Made by a program: the position numbers and the translations under genes
Shown: one piece after another, positions 9,100-16,332 of the stretch
Position numbering within the stretch: position 1 is the stretch's first letter
Layout of the letters: each line of letters starts with the position of its first letter
The notes under the pieces: model-generated
Told to the model about the DNA's origin: nothing
Database searches by the model: none
What the model saw: the letters and a program-made list of their open reading frames with translations, nothing else
Assembly: GCF_024609785.1 (NCBI RefSeq)
Contig: NZ_JANHJQ010000043.1
Location: 1-32,014 of the forward strand
From: Pseudalkalibacillus decolorationis
GTDB taxonomy: Bacteria > Bacillota > Bacilli > Bacillales > Fictibacillaceae
Direction: 5' to 3'
DNA length: 32,014 nt

Positions 9100-9196
9100 T
9101 CGGTCACGGAACACAATATACCGGTCACAGAATCTGATATTTCGGCCGCGGATTAAATTATATTGGCCACGCATAGTAAAAAGGGCCCGCATGAAG
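9100..9196 (+). repeat. Degenerate tandem repeat, about 20-22 bp period
   Basis: Four to five imperfect units begin CGGTCACGGA, CCGGTCACAG, TTCGGCCGCGG, TTGGCCACGC and AGGGCCCGC. Each is a GC-rich core followed by an AT-rich tail. No open frame runs through it. The region from 8983 to 9208 otherwise holds nothing I recognise. Confidence 0.5.
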
Positions 9197-9208
9197 TAGC
9201 ACCGAAAC

Positions 9209-9251
9209 GAAAAAACAGACTTACCAGTATGAAACTTTACTAGTAAGTCTG
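9209..9251 (-). terminator. Intrinsic terminator downstream of a leftward gene tail
   Basis: On the minus strand CAGACTTACTAGT pairs with ACTGGTAAGTCTG (one G-U pair), followed by six T. It lies 13 bases after the stop codon at 9264. Confidence 0.8.
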
Positions 9252-9263
9252 CCTCAATCTTAG

Positions 9264-9392
9264 TTAAACAATATGATCTGATCCGAATTTATCCATAGAC
9301 AACTTCTTCATTACCTCTGGAAAGTGTTTATTCACTTCCAGCAAAGTCCTAATCGCTTTTTCATAAGGAACCTCAAACATAAAATAATTCAT
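9264..9392 (-). pseudogene. Small ORF or 3' remnant of a lost gene
   Basis: A minus-strand frame encodes MNYFMFEVPYEKAIRTLLEV and continues to SMDKFGSDHIV, 42 residues from the ATG at 9392. The same frame stays open about 20 residues further upstream (HTFFHSLLQSGIRDQKKH) until a stop near 9457. There is no good ribosome site before the ATG, but a strong terminator follows the stop codon. It therefore looks like the preserved C-terminus of a gene whose front was lost, perhaps when the alpha-glucosidase region was joined. I do not recognise the family. Confidence 0.4.
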
Positions 9393-9490
9393 GTGTTTTT
9401 TTTGATCCCGAATACCAGATTGCAATAGGGAGTGGAAAAAGGTATGATTAGGTGAGAAATAGAACGCTTACAAGTTTTTTTGGCTTTAAA

Positions 9491-9504
9491 TGCAAACGAT
9501 TGCA
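9491..9504. promoter_or_regulatory. CRE/LacI-type operator upstream of the alpha-glucosidase
   Basis: TGCAAACGATTGCA is a near-palindrome matching 12 of 14 positions of the CcpA catabolite-response consensus. It is also compatible with a LacI-family maltose repressor site. TATA-rich -10-like bases follow at 9507-9514, 50 bases before the start codon, which suggests sugar-dependent repression. Confidence 0.55.
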
Positions 9505-9562
9505 CTTATATTATAACAATCAATATGGAAACGTAACTAGGGGTATGAGGAGAGTGACTTTC

Positions 9563-11224
9563 ATGACAAAAAAATGGTGGAAAGAAAGTGTCGTTTATCA
9601 AATTTATCCACGGAGTTTTATGGATAGTAATGGCGATGGTATTGGTGACATCCAAGGGATTATTTCTAAGCTTGATTATCTGATGACTCTTGGTATTGAT
9701 GTCATTTGGATTTGTCCAATCTACCAATCTCCTAATGCAGATAATGGATATGACATTAGTGATTACAAGGGAATATTGGACGAATTCGGCACAATGGAAG
9801 ACTTCAATCAACTTTTATCTGAAGTCCACCACAGGGGAATGAAATTGATCATGGATCTCGTCGTTAATCATACATCTGATGAGCACCCATGGTTTATCGA
9901 GGCCAGAAAGTCTAAAGATAATCCTTATCGCGATTACTACATTTGGCATCCCGGGAAATATGGGCACGAACCGAACAACTGGGAATCTATTTTTGGAGGC
10001 TCCGCTTGGGAGTTTGATAGTCAAACAACTGAATACTATATGCACGTTTTTGCAACCAAGCAGCCTGACCTGAATTGGGAAAACCCAGCTTTGCGAAATG
10101 ATATTTATGCAATGATCAACTGGTGGCTCGAGAAAGGCATTGATGGCTTTCGAGTAGATGCAATCAGTCATATTAAAAAGATTCCTGGCTTCCCAGATTT
10201 ACCAAACCCTGATCAGAAAGAGTATGTACCCTCATTTGACGGTCATATGAACCGTGAAGGTATTGATGACTATTTGACAGAACTTAAAGAAAAAACCTTT
10301 GATAAATTTGACATTATGACAGTTGGTGAAGCAAATGGAGTTACCATTGACGACTCCGAAAAGTGGGTTGGTGAAAAAGACGGATACTTCAATATGATTT
10401 TTCAATTTGAACATATGGGATTATGGGAAAAAGGAAGAGACACCTCCTTTGATCTCATTCAGTTCAAGCAGATTTTGTCCCGTTGGCAAAAAGGATTAGA
10501 AAACCGGGGCTGGAATGCATTATATTTGGAAAATCATGATCAGACACGATCTGTTTCCCGTTTTGGTGATGATAAAAAATACCATAGTGAATCAGCTAAA
10601 GCACTCGCAGCATGTTATTTTTTGATGCATGGTACTCCATATATTTATCAAGGACAAGAAATCGGGATGACAAATGTTCAATTTTCATCGATTAACAACT
10701 ACGATGATGTTGGGATGCTCAACTTTTATGAAGAGGGTATTAGGCTGGGAAAATCGCATGATGAATTGATGGAAGTGATTTGGACCAGAGGACGTGACAA
10801 CTCACGGACACCGATGCAGTGGAATAATTCTGAGAATGGTGGCTTTACCTCTGGTGCACCGTGGATAGGTGTTAACCCAAATTACAAAACTATTAATGTT
10901 GAGAGCCAGTTAATTCACGATGGTTCTATTCTTGCCTTCTATCAATCGTTGATTCGCATCCGAAAAAAACATGAAGTCTTTGTCTATGGCGTTTATGACC
11001 TTTTAATGGCCAAAGATCCGCAGCTTTATGTTTATACTAGGACATATAAAGGTGAAAAAGCGATCATCATCATCAATTTAAGTGAGCGAGAAGCATCATT
11101 TTCTTTTAAAGAATTGGGTACTCTCAATAATCGCCAATTGGTTTTAAGAAACTACACTTCTACTGAGCAGGAAAGTGATGAGATTATTCTCCAACCTTAC
11201 GAGGTGCGTGTGTACTTGCTCTAA
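9563..11224 (+). CDS. malL: Alpha-glucosidase / oligo-1,6-glucosidase (GH13)
   Basis: A 553-residue cytosolic glycoside hydrolase that releases glucose from short malto- or isomalto-oligosaccharides. Conserved GH13 regions are DLVVNHTSDEH (98-108), GFRVDAIS with nucleophile Asp199, TVGEAN with acid/base Glu256, and ENHDQTRS with Asp326. Asp-Gly repeats near residue 21 (DSNGDGIGD) match the family's calcium site. The residue after the nucleophile is Ala; in this subfamily Val is linked to strict alpha-1,6 specificity and Ala to mixed 1,4/1,6 use, so the symbol is tentative. The ATG at 9563 follows GAGGAG at 10 bases; earlier in-frame starts lack family sequence. No transporter gene is adjacent. 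Confidence 0.93.
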   Translation: MTKKWWKESVVYQIYPRSFMDSNGDGIGDIQGIISKLDYLMTLGIDVIWICPIYQSPNADNGYDISDYKGILDEFGTMEDFNQLLSEVHHRGMKLIMDLVVNHTSDEHPWFIEARKSKDNPYRDYYIWHPGKYGHEPNNWESIFGGSAWEFDSQTTEYYMHVFATKQPDLNWENPALRNDIYAMINWWLEKGIDGFRVDAISHIKKIPGFPDLPNPDQKEYVPSFDGHMNREGIDDYLTELKEKTFDKFDIMTVGEANGVTIDDSEKWVGEKDGYFNMIFQFEHMGLWEKGRDTSFDLIQFKQILSRWQKGLENRGWNALYLENHDQTRSVSRFGDDKKYHSESAKALAACYFLMHGTPYIYQGQEIGMTNVQFSSINNYDDVGMLNFYEEGIRLGKSHDELMEVIWTRGRDNSRTPMQWNNSENGGFTSGAPWIGVNPNYKTINVESQLIHDGSILAFYQSLIRIRKKHEVFVYGVYDLLMAKDPQLYVYTRTYKGEKAIIIINLSEREASFSFKELGTLNNRQLVLRNYTSTEQESDEIILQPYEVRVYLL

Positions 11225-11358
11225 TCAGCAGTGCTATCATGCCAAAATTTACTACTAGAGCAGGGGGATTTTACTTTTAGCAGTTATTCCTATGAGTGAT
11301 CCCTTCCACTTATTTTAGGTTGAAAGTAGCCTTGAGCTTTAGCAAATCCTAATCTTTC

Positions 11359-11515
11359 TTAAATGTCGTACCATCTACCAAATTCTAAAATATGATCTTT
11401 TTCACCTAACTAATTCAGTTTTTTTCCATCCTCACTTCTTACAATTATTTCGAATTTTTCTCGTCCAATCTCTAGTTCCTTCTGTTTTAATTCAATAATC
11501 TTCGAAACATATCCA
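11359..11515 (-). pseudogene. Possible coding remnant with an internal stop
   Basis: A minus-strand frame reads SKIIELKQKELEIGREKFEI and on to RSEDGKKL, meets a TAG, then continues LGEKDHILEFGRWYDI to a TAA at 11359. It has no start codon and begins inside the terminator of the sda operon. The amino-acid composition is protein-like but the family is unknown. The rest of 11225-11358 shows nothing recognisable. Confidence 0.25.
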
Positions 11516-11549
11516 TAAAAAAACAACTGCCCGAATTCAGGCAGTTGTT
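11514..11549 (-). terminator. Terminator of the serine dehydratase operon
   Basis: On the minus strand AACAACTGCC and GGCAGTTGTT form a perfect 10-bp stem followed by seven T, directly abutting the stop codon at 11550. Confidence 0.9.
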
Positions 11550-11855
11550 CTATGCTAAATGACATTCAAGACCCATGGGACCCCATTCTGATTCGAATAG
11601 AAATCCTTCACTTTCATCATAATCCAAGGTCAATTCTTCATCCAGATTCCGTTTTGTAAATAGATCGACATAAAACTCGATTCCTTCTGCTGTTATAACG
11701 ATATCACTTTTTCGCGGTTCATCTTCAATAAGCTTAAAACGCATCATTGTTCCACAACCGCCTTGCATTTCAGCATCGATCCGAAGCACTTTATTCTCTG
11801 TCCGGGATAACTCCCGAAGCTGTTTTAATGCCATTATCGTTATTTTGAGATTCAT
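11550..11855 (-). CDS. HesB/IscA-like iron-sulfur family protein
   Basis: A 101-residue protein with the fold pattern of the iron-sulfur biosynthesis (HesB/IscA-like) family: MALKQLREL near the start, then LRIDAEMQGGCGTMMRFKLIEDEP with one conserved Cys at about 34, and the C-terminus GPMGLECHLA. The C-terminal Cys-X-Cys of true A-type carriers is absent, as in the YneR/YqkB-like branch, so the biochemical role is uncertain. The start at 11855 has GGGAGA 8 bases upstream; this places 65 bases inside the 3' end of sdaAA in another frame. Its partner is an Fe-S enzyme, which suggests a link to cluster loading or protection (inference). Confidence 0.7.
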   Translation of the reverse strand: MNLKITIMALKQLRELSRTENKVLRIDAEMQGGCGTMMRFKLIEDEPRKSDIVITAEGIEFYVDLFTKRNLDEELTLDYDESEGFLFESEWGPMGLECHLA

Positions 11856-12765
11856 CGCTATTCTCTCCCTTTAGCTGTTTCACCAGCTTTGTCTTCGAAA
11901 ACAGACGTTCCTTCACCTGTTTACCTGTTGGAGTTATCGCAAGCCCACCGAGAGCCGTTTCACGAAGTGCCCTTGGCATGTTCTTCCCTATATCATACAT
12001 AGTGTCGATCACTTCGTCACAAGGAATTCTACTTTCAATACTTGCGAGAGCCATATCAGCAGCAGAAAACGCAATGGACGTGCCAATTACATTCCGCTTA
12101 ATACACGGTACTTCAACTAAACCGGCAACTGGATCACAAACAAGACCCAATAACGATTTCATTGCCATTGCCGTTGCATGGACTGCCTGCTGTGGTGAAC
12201 CGCCTTTCAACTCAACAATCGTACCTGCGGCCATTGCCGTCGCGGATCCAACTTCAGCCTGACAACCACCAGCTGCACCGGAAATGAATGAACGATTTGC
12301 AATTATATAACCGAGCATACTCGCTGTAAAAAGACCCATTACGAGCTTGTCCAGATCGAGATCCGTGTTCTTGTGCAAGGAAAATAATACTCCAGGCAAG
12401 ATTCCAGCCGCACCAGCAGTTGGTGTTGCAACGATTACACCCATTCTTGCATTGCTCTCAGAGGTCGCCATTGAACAAGCCATTGCGTCACTAATGATTG
12501 AACCTGAGAGAACATCACCTGCATCAATGTATGCCCTCATCTTAACAGCATCCCCACCAGAAATACCACTAGGTGCTTCTGATGCATCTTCAAGACCTTC
12601 ATTTACTGCCCTTTGCATCTTCTCCAAACGTTCTTTCATCATATCAAAAATTTCTTGTTTTGGTTTTCCAGATTTAAAATGTTCTTGGTCAATCATAGCT
12701 TCTGCAATACTCTTGTTCTCTCGTTGACAATAATCTAATAAATCTCGTGTTGATTGAATGTCCAT
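11791..12765 (-). CDS. sdaAA: L-serine dehydratase, iron-sulfur-dependent, alpha subunit
   Basis: A 324-residue catalytic subunit that converts L-serine to pyruvate and ammonia using a [4Fe-4S] cluster. Candidate cluster ligands are Cys168 (GAAGGCQAEVG), Cys210 (GLVCDPVAGL) and Cys221 (EVPCIKRN), the usual pattern. The GGSPQQAVHATAMAMKSLLG region is typical. The C-terminus extends about 25 residues beyond the usual length of around 300, ending in an Asn/Asp/Glu-rich tail that overlaps the downstream gene. The start is ATG after GGAGGTGAGCG. It lies 33 bases downstream of sdaAB. Confidence 0.95.
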   Translation of the reverse strand: MDIQSTRDLLDYCQRENKSIAEAMIDQEHFKSGKPKQEIFDMMKERLEKMQRAVNEGLEDASEAPSGISGGDAVKMRAYIDAGDVLSGSIISDAMACSMATSESNARMGVIVATPTAGAAGILPGVLFSLHKNTDLDLDKLVMGLFTASMLGYIIANRSFISGAAGGCQAEVGSATAMAAGTIVELKGGSPQQAVHATAMAMKSLLGLVCDPVAGLVEVPCIKRNVIGTSIAFSAADMALASIESRIPCDEVIDTMYDIGKNMPRALRETALGGLAITPTGKQVKERLFSKTKLVKQLKGENSDESQNNDNGIKTASGVIPDRE

Positions 12766-12798
12766 TTTGCGCTCACCTCCATCAAATTATTATAATAC

Positions 12799-13284
12799 TT
12801 ACGCATTTTTGTATTTCACTACCTTCTTCAGGTCCTCATTCGTGCTAATCGTAAACTCTACTTTTATATTATTTATACGAAATATTTGAGAAAGCCCCCC
12901 GCCAACTGAAGCCCCCCCTACCTCTAAAATCTTGTTCCCCTTTTCCGCCTTAATAATCGCCACATTCGGATGATTAAACTCAGGACAGGATTCTTCTAAT
13001 ATGAATGTGTGGATTAGATTAATTTCTTCGGCATGATCATATGCATGTTTAATTCGAACATCTTCGGTGTCAAATCCGAGTAGACCGCCTAATAGGGCTT
13101 TATCCGTTCCATGTCCCTGATATGTCTCCGCAAAAGAATCATAAAGAGTGATTTCTACCCGATCTGGAGCCTCACCTAGCAGTTCAAAAACTGCTCTACC
13201 AATCCATACAGCACCTGCGGTATGCGAACTAGACGGACCGACCATGATTGGCCCAATAATATCAAAGCAACTGTTGTACCCCAT
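12799..13284 (-). CDS. sdaAB: L-serine dehydratase, beta subunit, lacking the ACT domain
   Basis: A 161-residue subunit with the SdaAB N-terminal landmarks FDIIGPIMVGPSSSHTAGAV and YDSFAETYQGHGTDKALLGG. The typical Bacillus beta subunit is about 220 residues and ends in an ACT ligand-binding domain. Here the protein stops after QIFRINNIKVEFTISTNED plus a short tail, so the ACT domain is missing, and only 33 bases separate it from sdaAA. The ATG at 13284 follows AAAGGAGGCG. The frame remains open upstream to 13497, but that stretch is riboswitch RNA, not protein. Confidence 0.92.
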   Translation of the reverse strand: MGYNSCFDIIGPIMVGPSSSHTAGAVWIGRAVFELLGEAPDRVEITLYDSFAETYQGHGTDKALLGGLLGFDTEDVRIKHAYDHAEEINLIHTFILEESCPEFNHPNVAIIKAEKGNKILEVGGASVGGGLSQIFRINNIKVEFTISTNEDLKKVVKYKNA

Positions 13285-13364
13285 CAATAACGCCTCCTTT
13301 ATAAGAAAACGACTTGTATATCGGTACCCCTTCACATTTTGAACTACCTTATTTTTTTGCACAC

Positions 13365-13408
13365 AAAAAGGACAAAGAAGGTGTATCGGCACCTGCTCTG
13401 TCCTTTTT
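13365..13408 (-). terminator. Riboswitch expression-platform terminator
   Basis: On the minus strand AAAAAGGACAGAG pairs with CTTTGTCCTTTTT (one G-U pair), with an inner GGTG/CACC stem. The 3' arm ends in a T-run. The 5' arm is the conserved 3' end of the second glycine aptamer, so ligand binding and termination should be mutually exclusive. It lies about 80 bases before sdaAB. Confidence 0.85.
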
Positions 13409-13556
13409 ACCTGAGAGTTATTTACCCCTTTGGTGGCTTTCGCGCTCTCCAGAGATGCGTCCAATCGCAGTTCTTTTACCTGAGAGATTTGTTCCATGGT
13501 TTTTTGGAACTTGCTCCTTCGGTGTCGATTTATTTTCCTCGACCTCTCCTACGATT
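13388..13556 (-). promoter_or_regulatory. Tandem glycine riboswitch (gcvT element) controlling sdaAB-sdaAA
   Basis: The minus strand carries two glycine-aptamer signatures. The first contains ACACCGAAGGAGCAAG and ends CTCTCAGGTAAAAGAACTGC; the second contains GGAGAGCGCGAAAGCCACC and ends CTCTCAGGTAAAAAGGACAG. A short linker joins them, as in the cooperative tandem class. The 3' end of aptamer II is shared with the terminator at 13365-13408. In Bacillus such an arrangement turns genes on when glycine is bound. The usual targets are glycine-cleavage genes; here the target is serine dehydratase. Confidence 0.93.
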
Positions 13557-13585
13557 CTCATTCGCATATATACAATTCTTACATC

Positions 13586-13615
13586 ATTATCACCGATAAC
13601 GCCGCTATTTGTCAA
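13586..13615 (-). promoter_or_regulatory. Sigma-A promoter of the riboswitch-sda operon
   Basis: On the minus strand a perfect TTGACA, an 18-base spacer and GATAAT (5 of 6) lie about 30 bases upstream of the first aptamer. Confidence 0.75.
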
Positions 13616-13720
13616 AGTTTATATTTTTATCAAAAAAACCGGTTGCGGCCTATTCAAGTGCGATAAAGAAAACATAACCATGCACCTGACTATCACGTTG
13701 AAATATGGTATCTCGTATTA

Positions 13721-15271
13721 CTAATAATCACGCCATGCTTTTTCATACTTTTCAATTATGTTTGGTCGAATTAACGTATTAGGTTTAAGTTCTACCTTCT
13801 GCCCGTCATCTTTTGTAATCGTACCATCTTCATCTTTCCCAAACTTTGTTAACGAAGGAATAAGCTCTGTGGATAGATATTGCGTCTCAACGTTGATGTT
13901 AATCTTACTAATGTCAATTGGATTTCTTGATGCTAGCACAAACCCCCAGTTTCCGAAACTAGGTATATCTAGGTGGAAATTTTCCGTGTTCATGCCTGTC
14001 TCGCCTATGGTATGATCGATTGTCCAGTATACTTCTGTAGCAAACACCGGGCTAGTTGATTGCACCATGATCATACCACCTGGGTTTAGATGATTTCGAA
14101 GTAAAGAGTAAAATTCTAACGTGTACAGTTTGTTTAAGGTCTCATTATTTGGGTCAGGCAAATCGACCAGAATAACGTCATAAAATCCGTCAGCCTCCTC
14201 CATAAAATCAAACGCATCCTTATGAACGACATTCACTTTCTTATTCTCAAACGCATTTTCGTTTAACTTTGCAAGTTGCGGATTGTTTTTTGCAAGCTCA
14301 ACCATCCTCGGATCCAGATCAACAAGTGTTATATTCTTTGGATCTTCATACTTTTCAATTTCTCTCAATGCCAGTCCATCCCCGCCACCTAGCACTAGAA
14401 TATTTTCTCGTCGTTCTGCTAGGGACATCGGTATATGTACAAGGGTTTCATGATATCGATACTCATCAGATGAACTGAACTGCAGCTGTCCATCTAAATA
14501 TAGTCTTAAGTCTCCTTGTTCTTTCGTTAATATGATACGTTGATATTTCGTTTCTTCTGTATATATGATCGGATCACTATACAACTTCTGTTCAAAAGAA
14601 AAAGCCATTTCTTCCCCATACATTGCGCCTCCTAAGAGCAGTATGAATAATCCTCCACCTATAACTGAAAACATTTTTAGATGGGTAATCTCTTTTCTAA
14701 ACGTGTACAATACCCATAAAGCAACGATTATGTTAATGATGGCTACCAGAAATGCTGTTTTGACCAATCCGAACTGGGGTCGAAATAGATAAATAAATAA
14801 TAAGCCTCCGATTAAACCTCCTGCGTAATCTGAAAAGAGTACCCTTGCCGTGCTTTTATTAATCTGGACACCAATTTCATTCGCTTTACGGATCAGGATC
14901 GGAAGCTCAAGTCCGGTAAGTGTACCAACTACGAGAATGGTTGTGTATAAAAAGATGGCATCTGAACCGCTGCCTAAATAAGCGGTCACACCAAATAAAA
15001 GAAATGCAGAAAAACCACCAATAAAAGCAACAGAAAATTCAATAATTATAAACGCTTGGACAAGCTTTTTCATTACTCGTTCACTTAAAAAGGATCCGAT
15101 TCCCATTCCAGTTAGAAACAACGATATCGTTAATGTATATTGCTTTACCCCATCACCTAAGATATACGAGCCCAGAGCACCAAACAGCACTTCAAATATA
15201 ATGCCGCAAATCGATACGATTCCTGAAGCCCAGTAAATTCGTTTACTTTTCATTGCATTATTGTCTGACAT
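13721..15271 (-). CDS. Membrane-anchored spermidine synthase-like aminopropyltransferase
   Basis: A 516-residue two-part protein. Residues 1 to about 220 form seven or so membrane segments. The rest is a spermidine synthase-type Rossmann domain with the SAM-binding motif ENILVLGGGDGLALREIEKY, the acidic VDLDPRM, and VILVDLPDPNNE where the catalytic Asp of aminopropyltransferases lies. Soluble SpeE has about 280 residues, so this is the membrane-fused class often found next to DUF350 and PspA genes. Whether it makes a polyamine is unknown. The start follows GAAGGTG. It is the last gene of the PspA operon and is preceded by an intrinsic terminator. Confidence 0.85.
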   Translation of the reverse strand: MSDNNAMKSKRIYWASGIVSICGIIFEVLFGALGSYILGDGVKQYTLTISLFLTGMGIGSFLSERVMKKLVQAFIIIEFSVAFIGGFSAFLLFGVTAYLGSGSDAIFLYTTILVVGTLTGLELPILIRKANEIGVQINKSTARVLFSDYAGGLIGGLLFIYLFRPQFGLVKTAFLVAIINIIVALWVLYTFRKEITHLKMFSVIGGGLFILLLGGAMYGEEMAFSFEQKLYSDPIIYTEETKYQRIILTKEQGDLRLYLDGQLQFSSSDEYRYHETLVHIPMSLAERRENILVLGGGDGLALREIEKYEDPKNITLVDLDPRMVELAKNNPQLAKLNENAFENKKVNVVHKDAFDFMEEADGFYDVILVDLPDPNNETLNKLYTLEFYSLLRNHLNPGGMIMVQSTSPVFATEVYWTIDHTIGETGMNTENFHLDIPSFGNWGFVLASRNPIDISKININVETQYLSTELIPSLTKFGKDEDGTITKDDGQKVELKPNTLIRPNIIEKYEKAWRDY

Positions 15272-15283
15272 GTTTTCACCTTC

Positions 15284-15317
15284 ATAAAAAATCCCTCAAA
15301 ACCATATGTTTTGAGGG
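15284..15317 (-). terminator. Intergenic terminator between DUF350 and aminopropyltransferase genes
   Basis: On the minus strand CCCTCAAAAC and GTTTTGAGGG form a perfect 10-bp stem with a 5-base loop. It is followed by ATTTTTT, and the downstream ribosome site begins a few bases later. It may reduce expression of the last gene or separate it from the operon. Confidence 0.85.
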
Positions 15318-15323
15318 GAATGA

Positions 15324-15719
15324 TCAAGTAATGGATGCGCCGATTACAAATGCTAATCCGATAGAAACACACATAGAAACAATTCCTACAGAAGTGTTCC
15401 CCTTCTTCAATTCCATTTCAACTGGGAATTTACGCGAAAGAAAATCAAACAAGTAATAAGCGATCATTTGCAGAGCGACTCCATAACCGCCCCATATGGC
15501 CGTCGTACGTATATTGTCATTATTGTAGATAGAGAACGCTAAGATGATACAAATTCCTATAATCTTCCCACCTATTGATAAGGCTACAGCAGTATTACCT
15601 TTTTGAATTTCATCCCAGTCTTTATATTTGGTTGTGATCAGTTCAAAGATGACAAGTCCAACGACCACAATTACCACAGCTACAATAAAATATAATAACG
15701 TTAAAATATATGGATTCAT
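15324..15719 (-). CDS. DUF350 membrane protein
   Basis: A 131-residue integral membrane protein with four hydrophobic segments arranged as two similar pairs. The cytosolic stretches WDEIQKGNTAVALSIGGKII and ELKKGNTSVGIVSMC show the internal duplication typical of DUF350. Function is unknown; the family is recurrently found with PspA and spermidine synthase-like genes. The start follows GGGAGGTAAAAC. It lies 17 bases downstream of the lipoprotein gene, and its own stop is followed by a terminator. Confidence 0.88.
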   Translation of the reverse strand: MNPYILTLLYFIVAVVIVVVGLVIFELITTKYKDWDEIQKGNTAVALSIGGKIIGICIILAFSIYNNDNIRTTAIWGGYGVALQMIAYYLFDFLSRKFPVEMELKKGNTSVGIVSMCVSIGLAFVIGASIT

Positions 15720-15736
15720 GTTTTACCTCCCTAAAG

Positions 15737-16303
15737 TTATTTACCTGATCCGGGACCTCCGCCACGATTTCCTGATCCTCGAAAGGAAGAAGGAGTAGTA
15801 GGCCCTTTGTATGTTCCACCTGATTGATTATATCCTCTATAACATTTTCCAGCACAACGTTGGCTCTGCCTTTTTCCCCAGTCATCTACATCGAATACCT
15901 CATCTAATATGTAATAGGCTATGAATCCACTAAAAAAACTAGGTCTATAATTATCACGTGCAAAACCATCTGAAGCAACCTCAATAAGAGTATTATCAGG
16001 GTCATTCTCATCTTTCGTTAACGTTACAAAATAATCCTCGTAGATCAAAATTTGTTTGTTATCCTTTATTTCACTTTTATTAGTGGGTTCCTTCTTGTCT
16101 TTAATAAAAGAAGATACTTTGGAGATGCTTTTATCTTTCGCAACAAAAACTCTTGCCGTATCTTCTGAATTTGTGCTGCTTTCAACGACATCTTCTAGAG
16201 GATACTCATCTGAAATAATCTCCAATATACTTGTCGAACCGCAGCCAACCAGGAGGAGGAATATACCTACCATGAAGGAGACCCCTATTAATTGCCTTCT
16301 CAT
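15737..16303 (-). CDS. DUF4247-type lipoprotein
   Basis: A 188-residue exported lipoprotein. Positively charged MRRQ is followed by a hydrophobic stretch and the lipobox LLVGC, with Cys21 the predicted lipid anchor. The mature part is mixed polar and ends in a Gly/Ser/Arg-rich tail (SFRGSGNRGGGPGSGK), with two Cys at CAGKC before it. The match to DUF4247 is by sequence feel and operon context. The ATG at 16303 follows AGGGGG at 7 bases; a GTG two codons earlier lies too close to that site. It lies between pspA and DUF350. Confidence 0.75.
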   Translation of the reverse strand: MRRQLIGVSFMVGIFLLLVGCGSTSILEIISDEYPLEDVVESSTNSEDTARVFVAKDKSISKVSSFIKDKKEPTNKSEIKDNKQILIYEDYFVTLTKDENDPDNTLIEVASDGFARDNYRPSFFSGFIAYYILDEVFDVDDWGKRQSQRCAGKCYRGYNQSGGTYKGPTTPSSFRGSGNRGGGPGSGK

Positions 16304-16332
16304 TGACACACCCCCTAAAGAGGGAAAGAAGG

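Noticed and set aside
9452-9562. Upstream extension of the alpha-glucosidase to 9452
   Set aside because: The extra residues do not match the family; the region carries the CRE-like operator and a TATA-rich promoter, and GAGGAG sits before the ATG at 9563.
13285-13497. N-terminal extension of sdaAB beginning at 13497 (MEQISQVKELRLD...)
   Set aside because: That stretch is the glycine aptamer and terminator read as codons; the real start at 13284 has AAAGGAGG and matches the family's N-terminus.
15643-15885. 80-residue minus-strand frame overlapping the DUF350 and DUF4247 genes
   Set aside because: It lies in another frame of two well supported genes and has no ribosome site.
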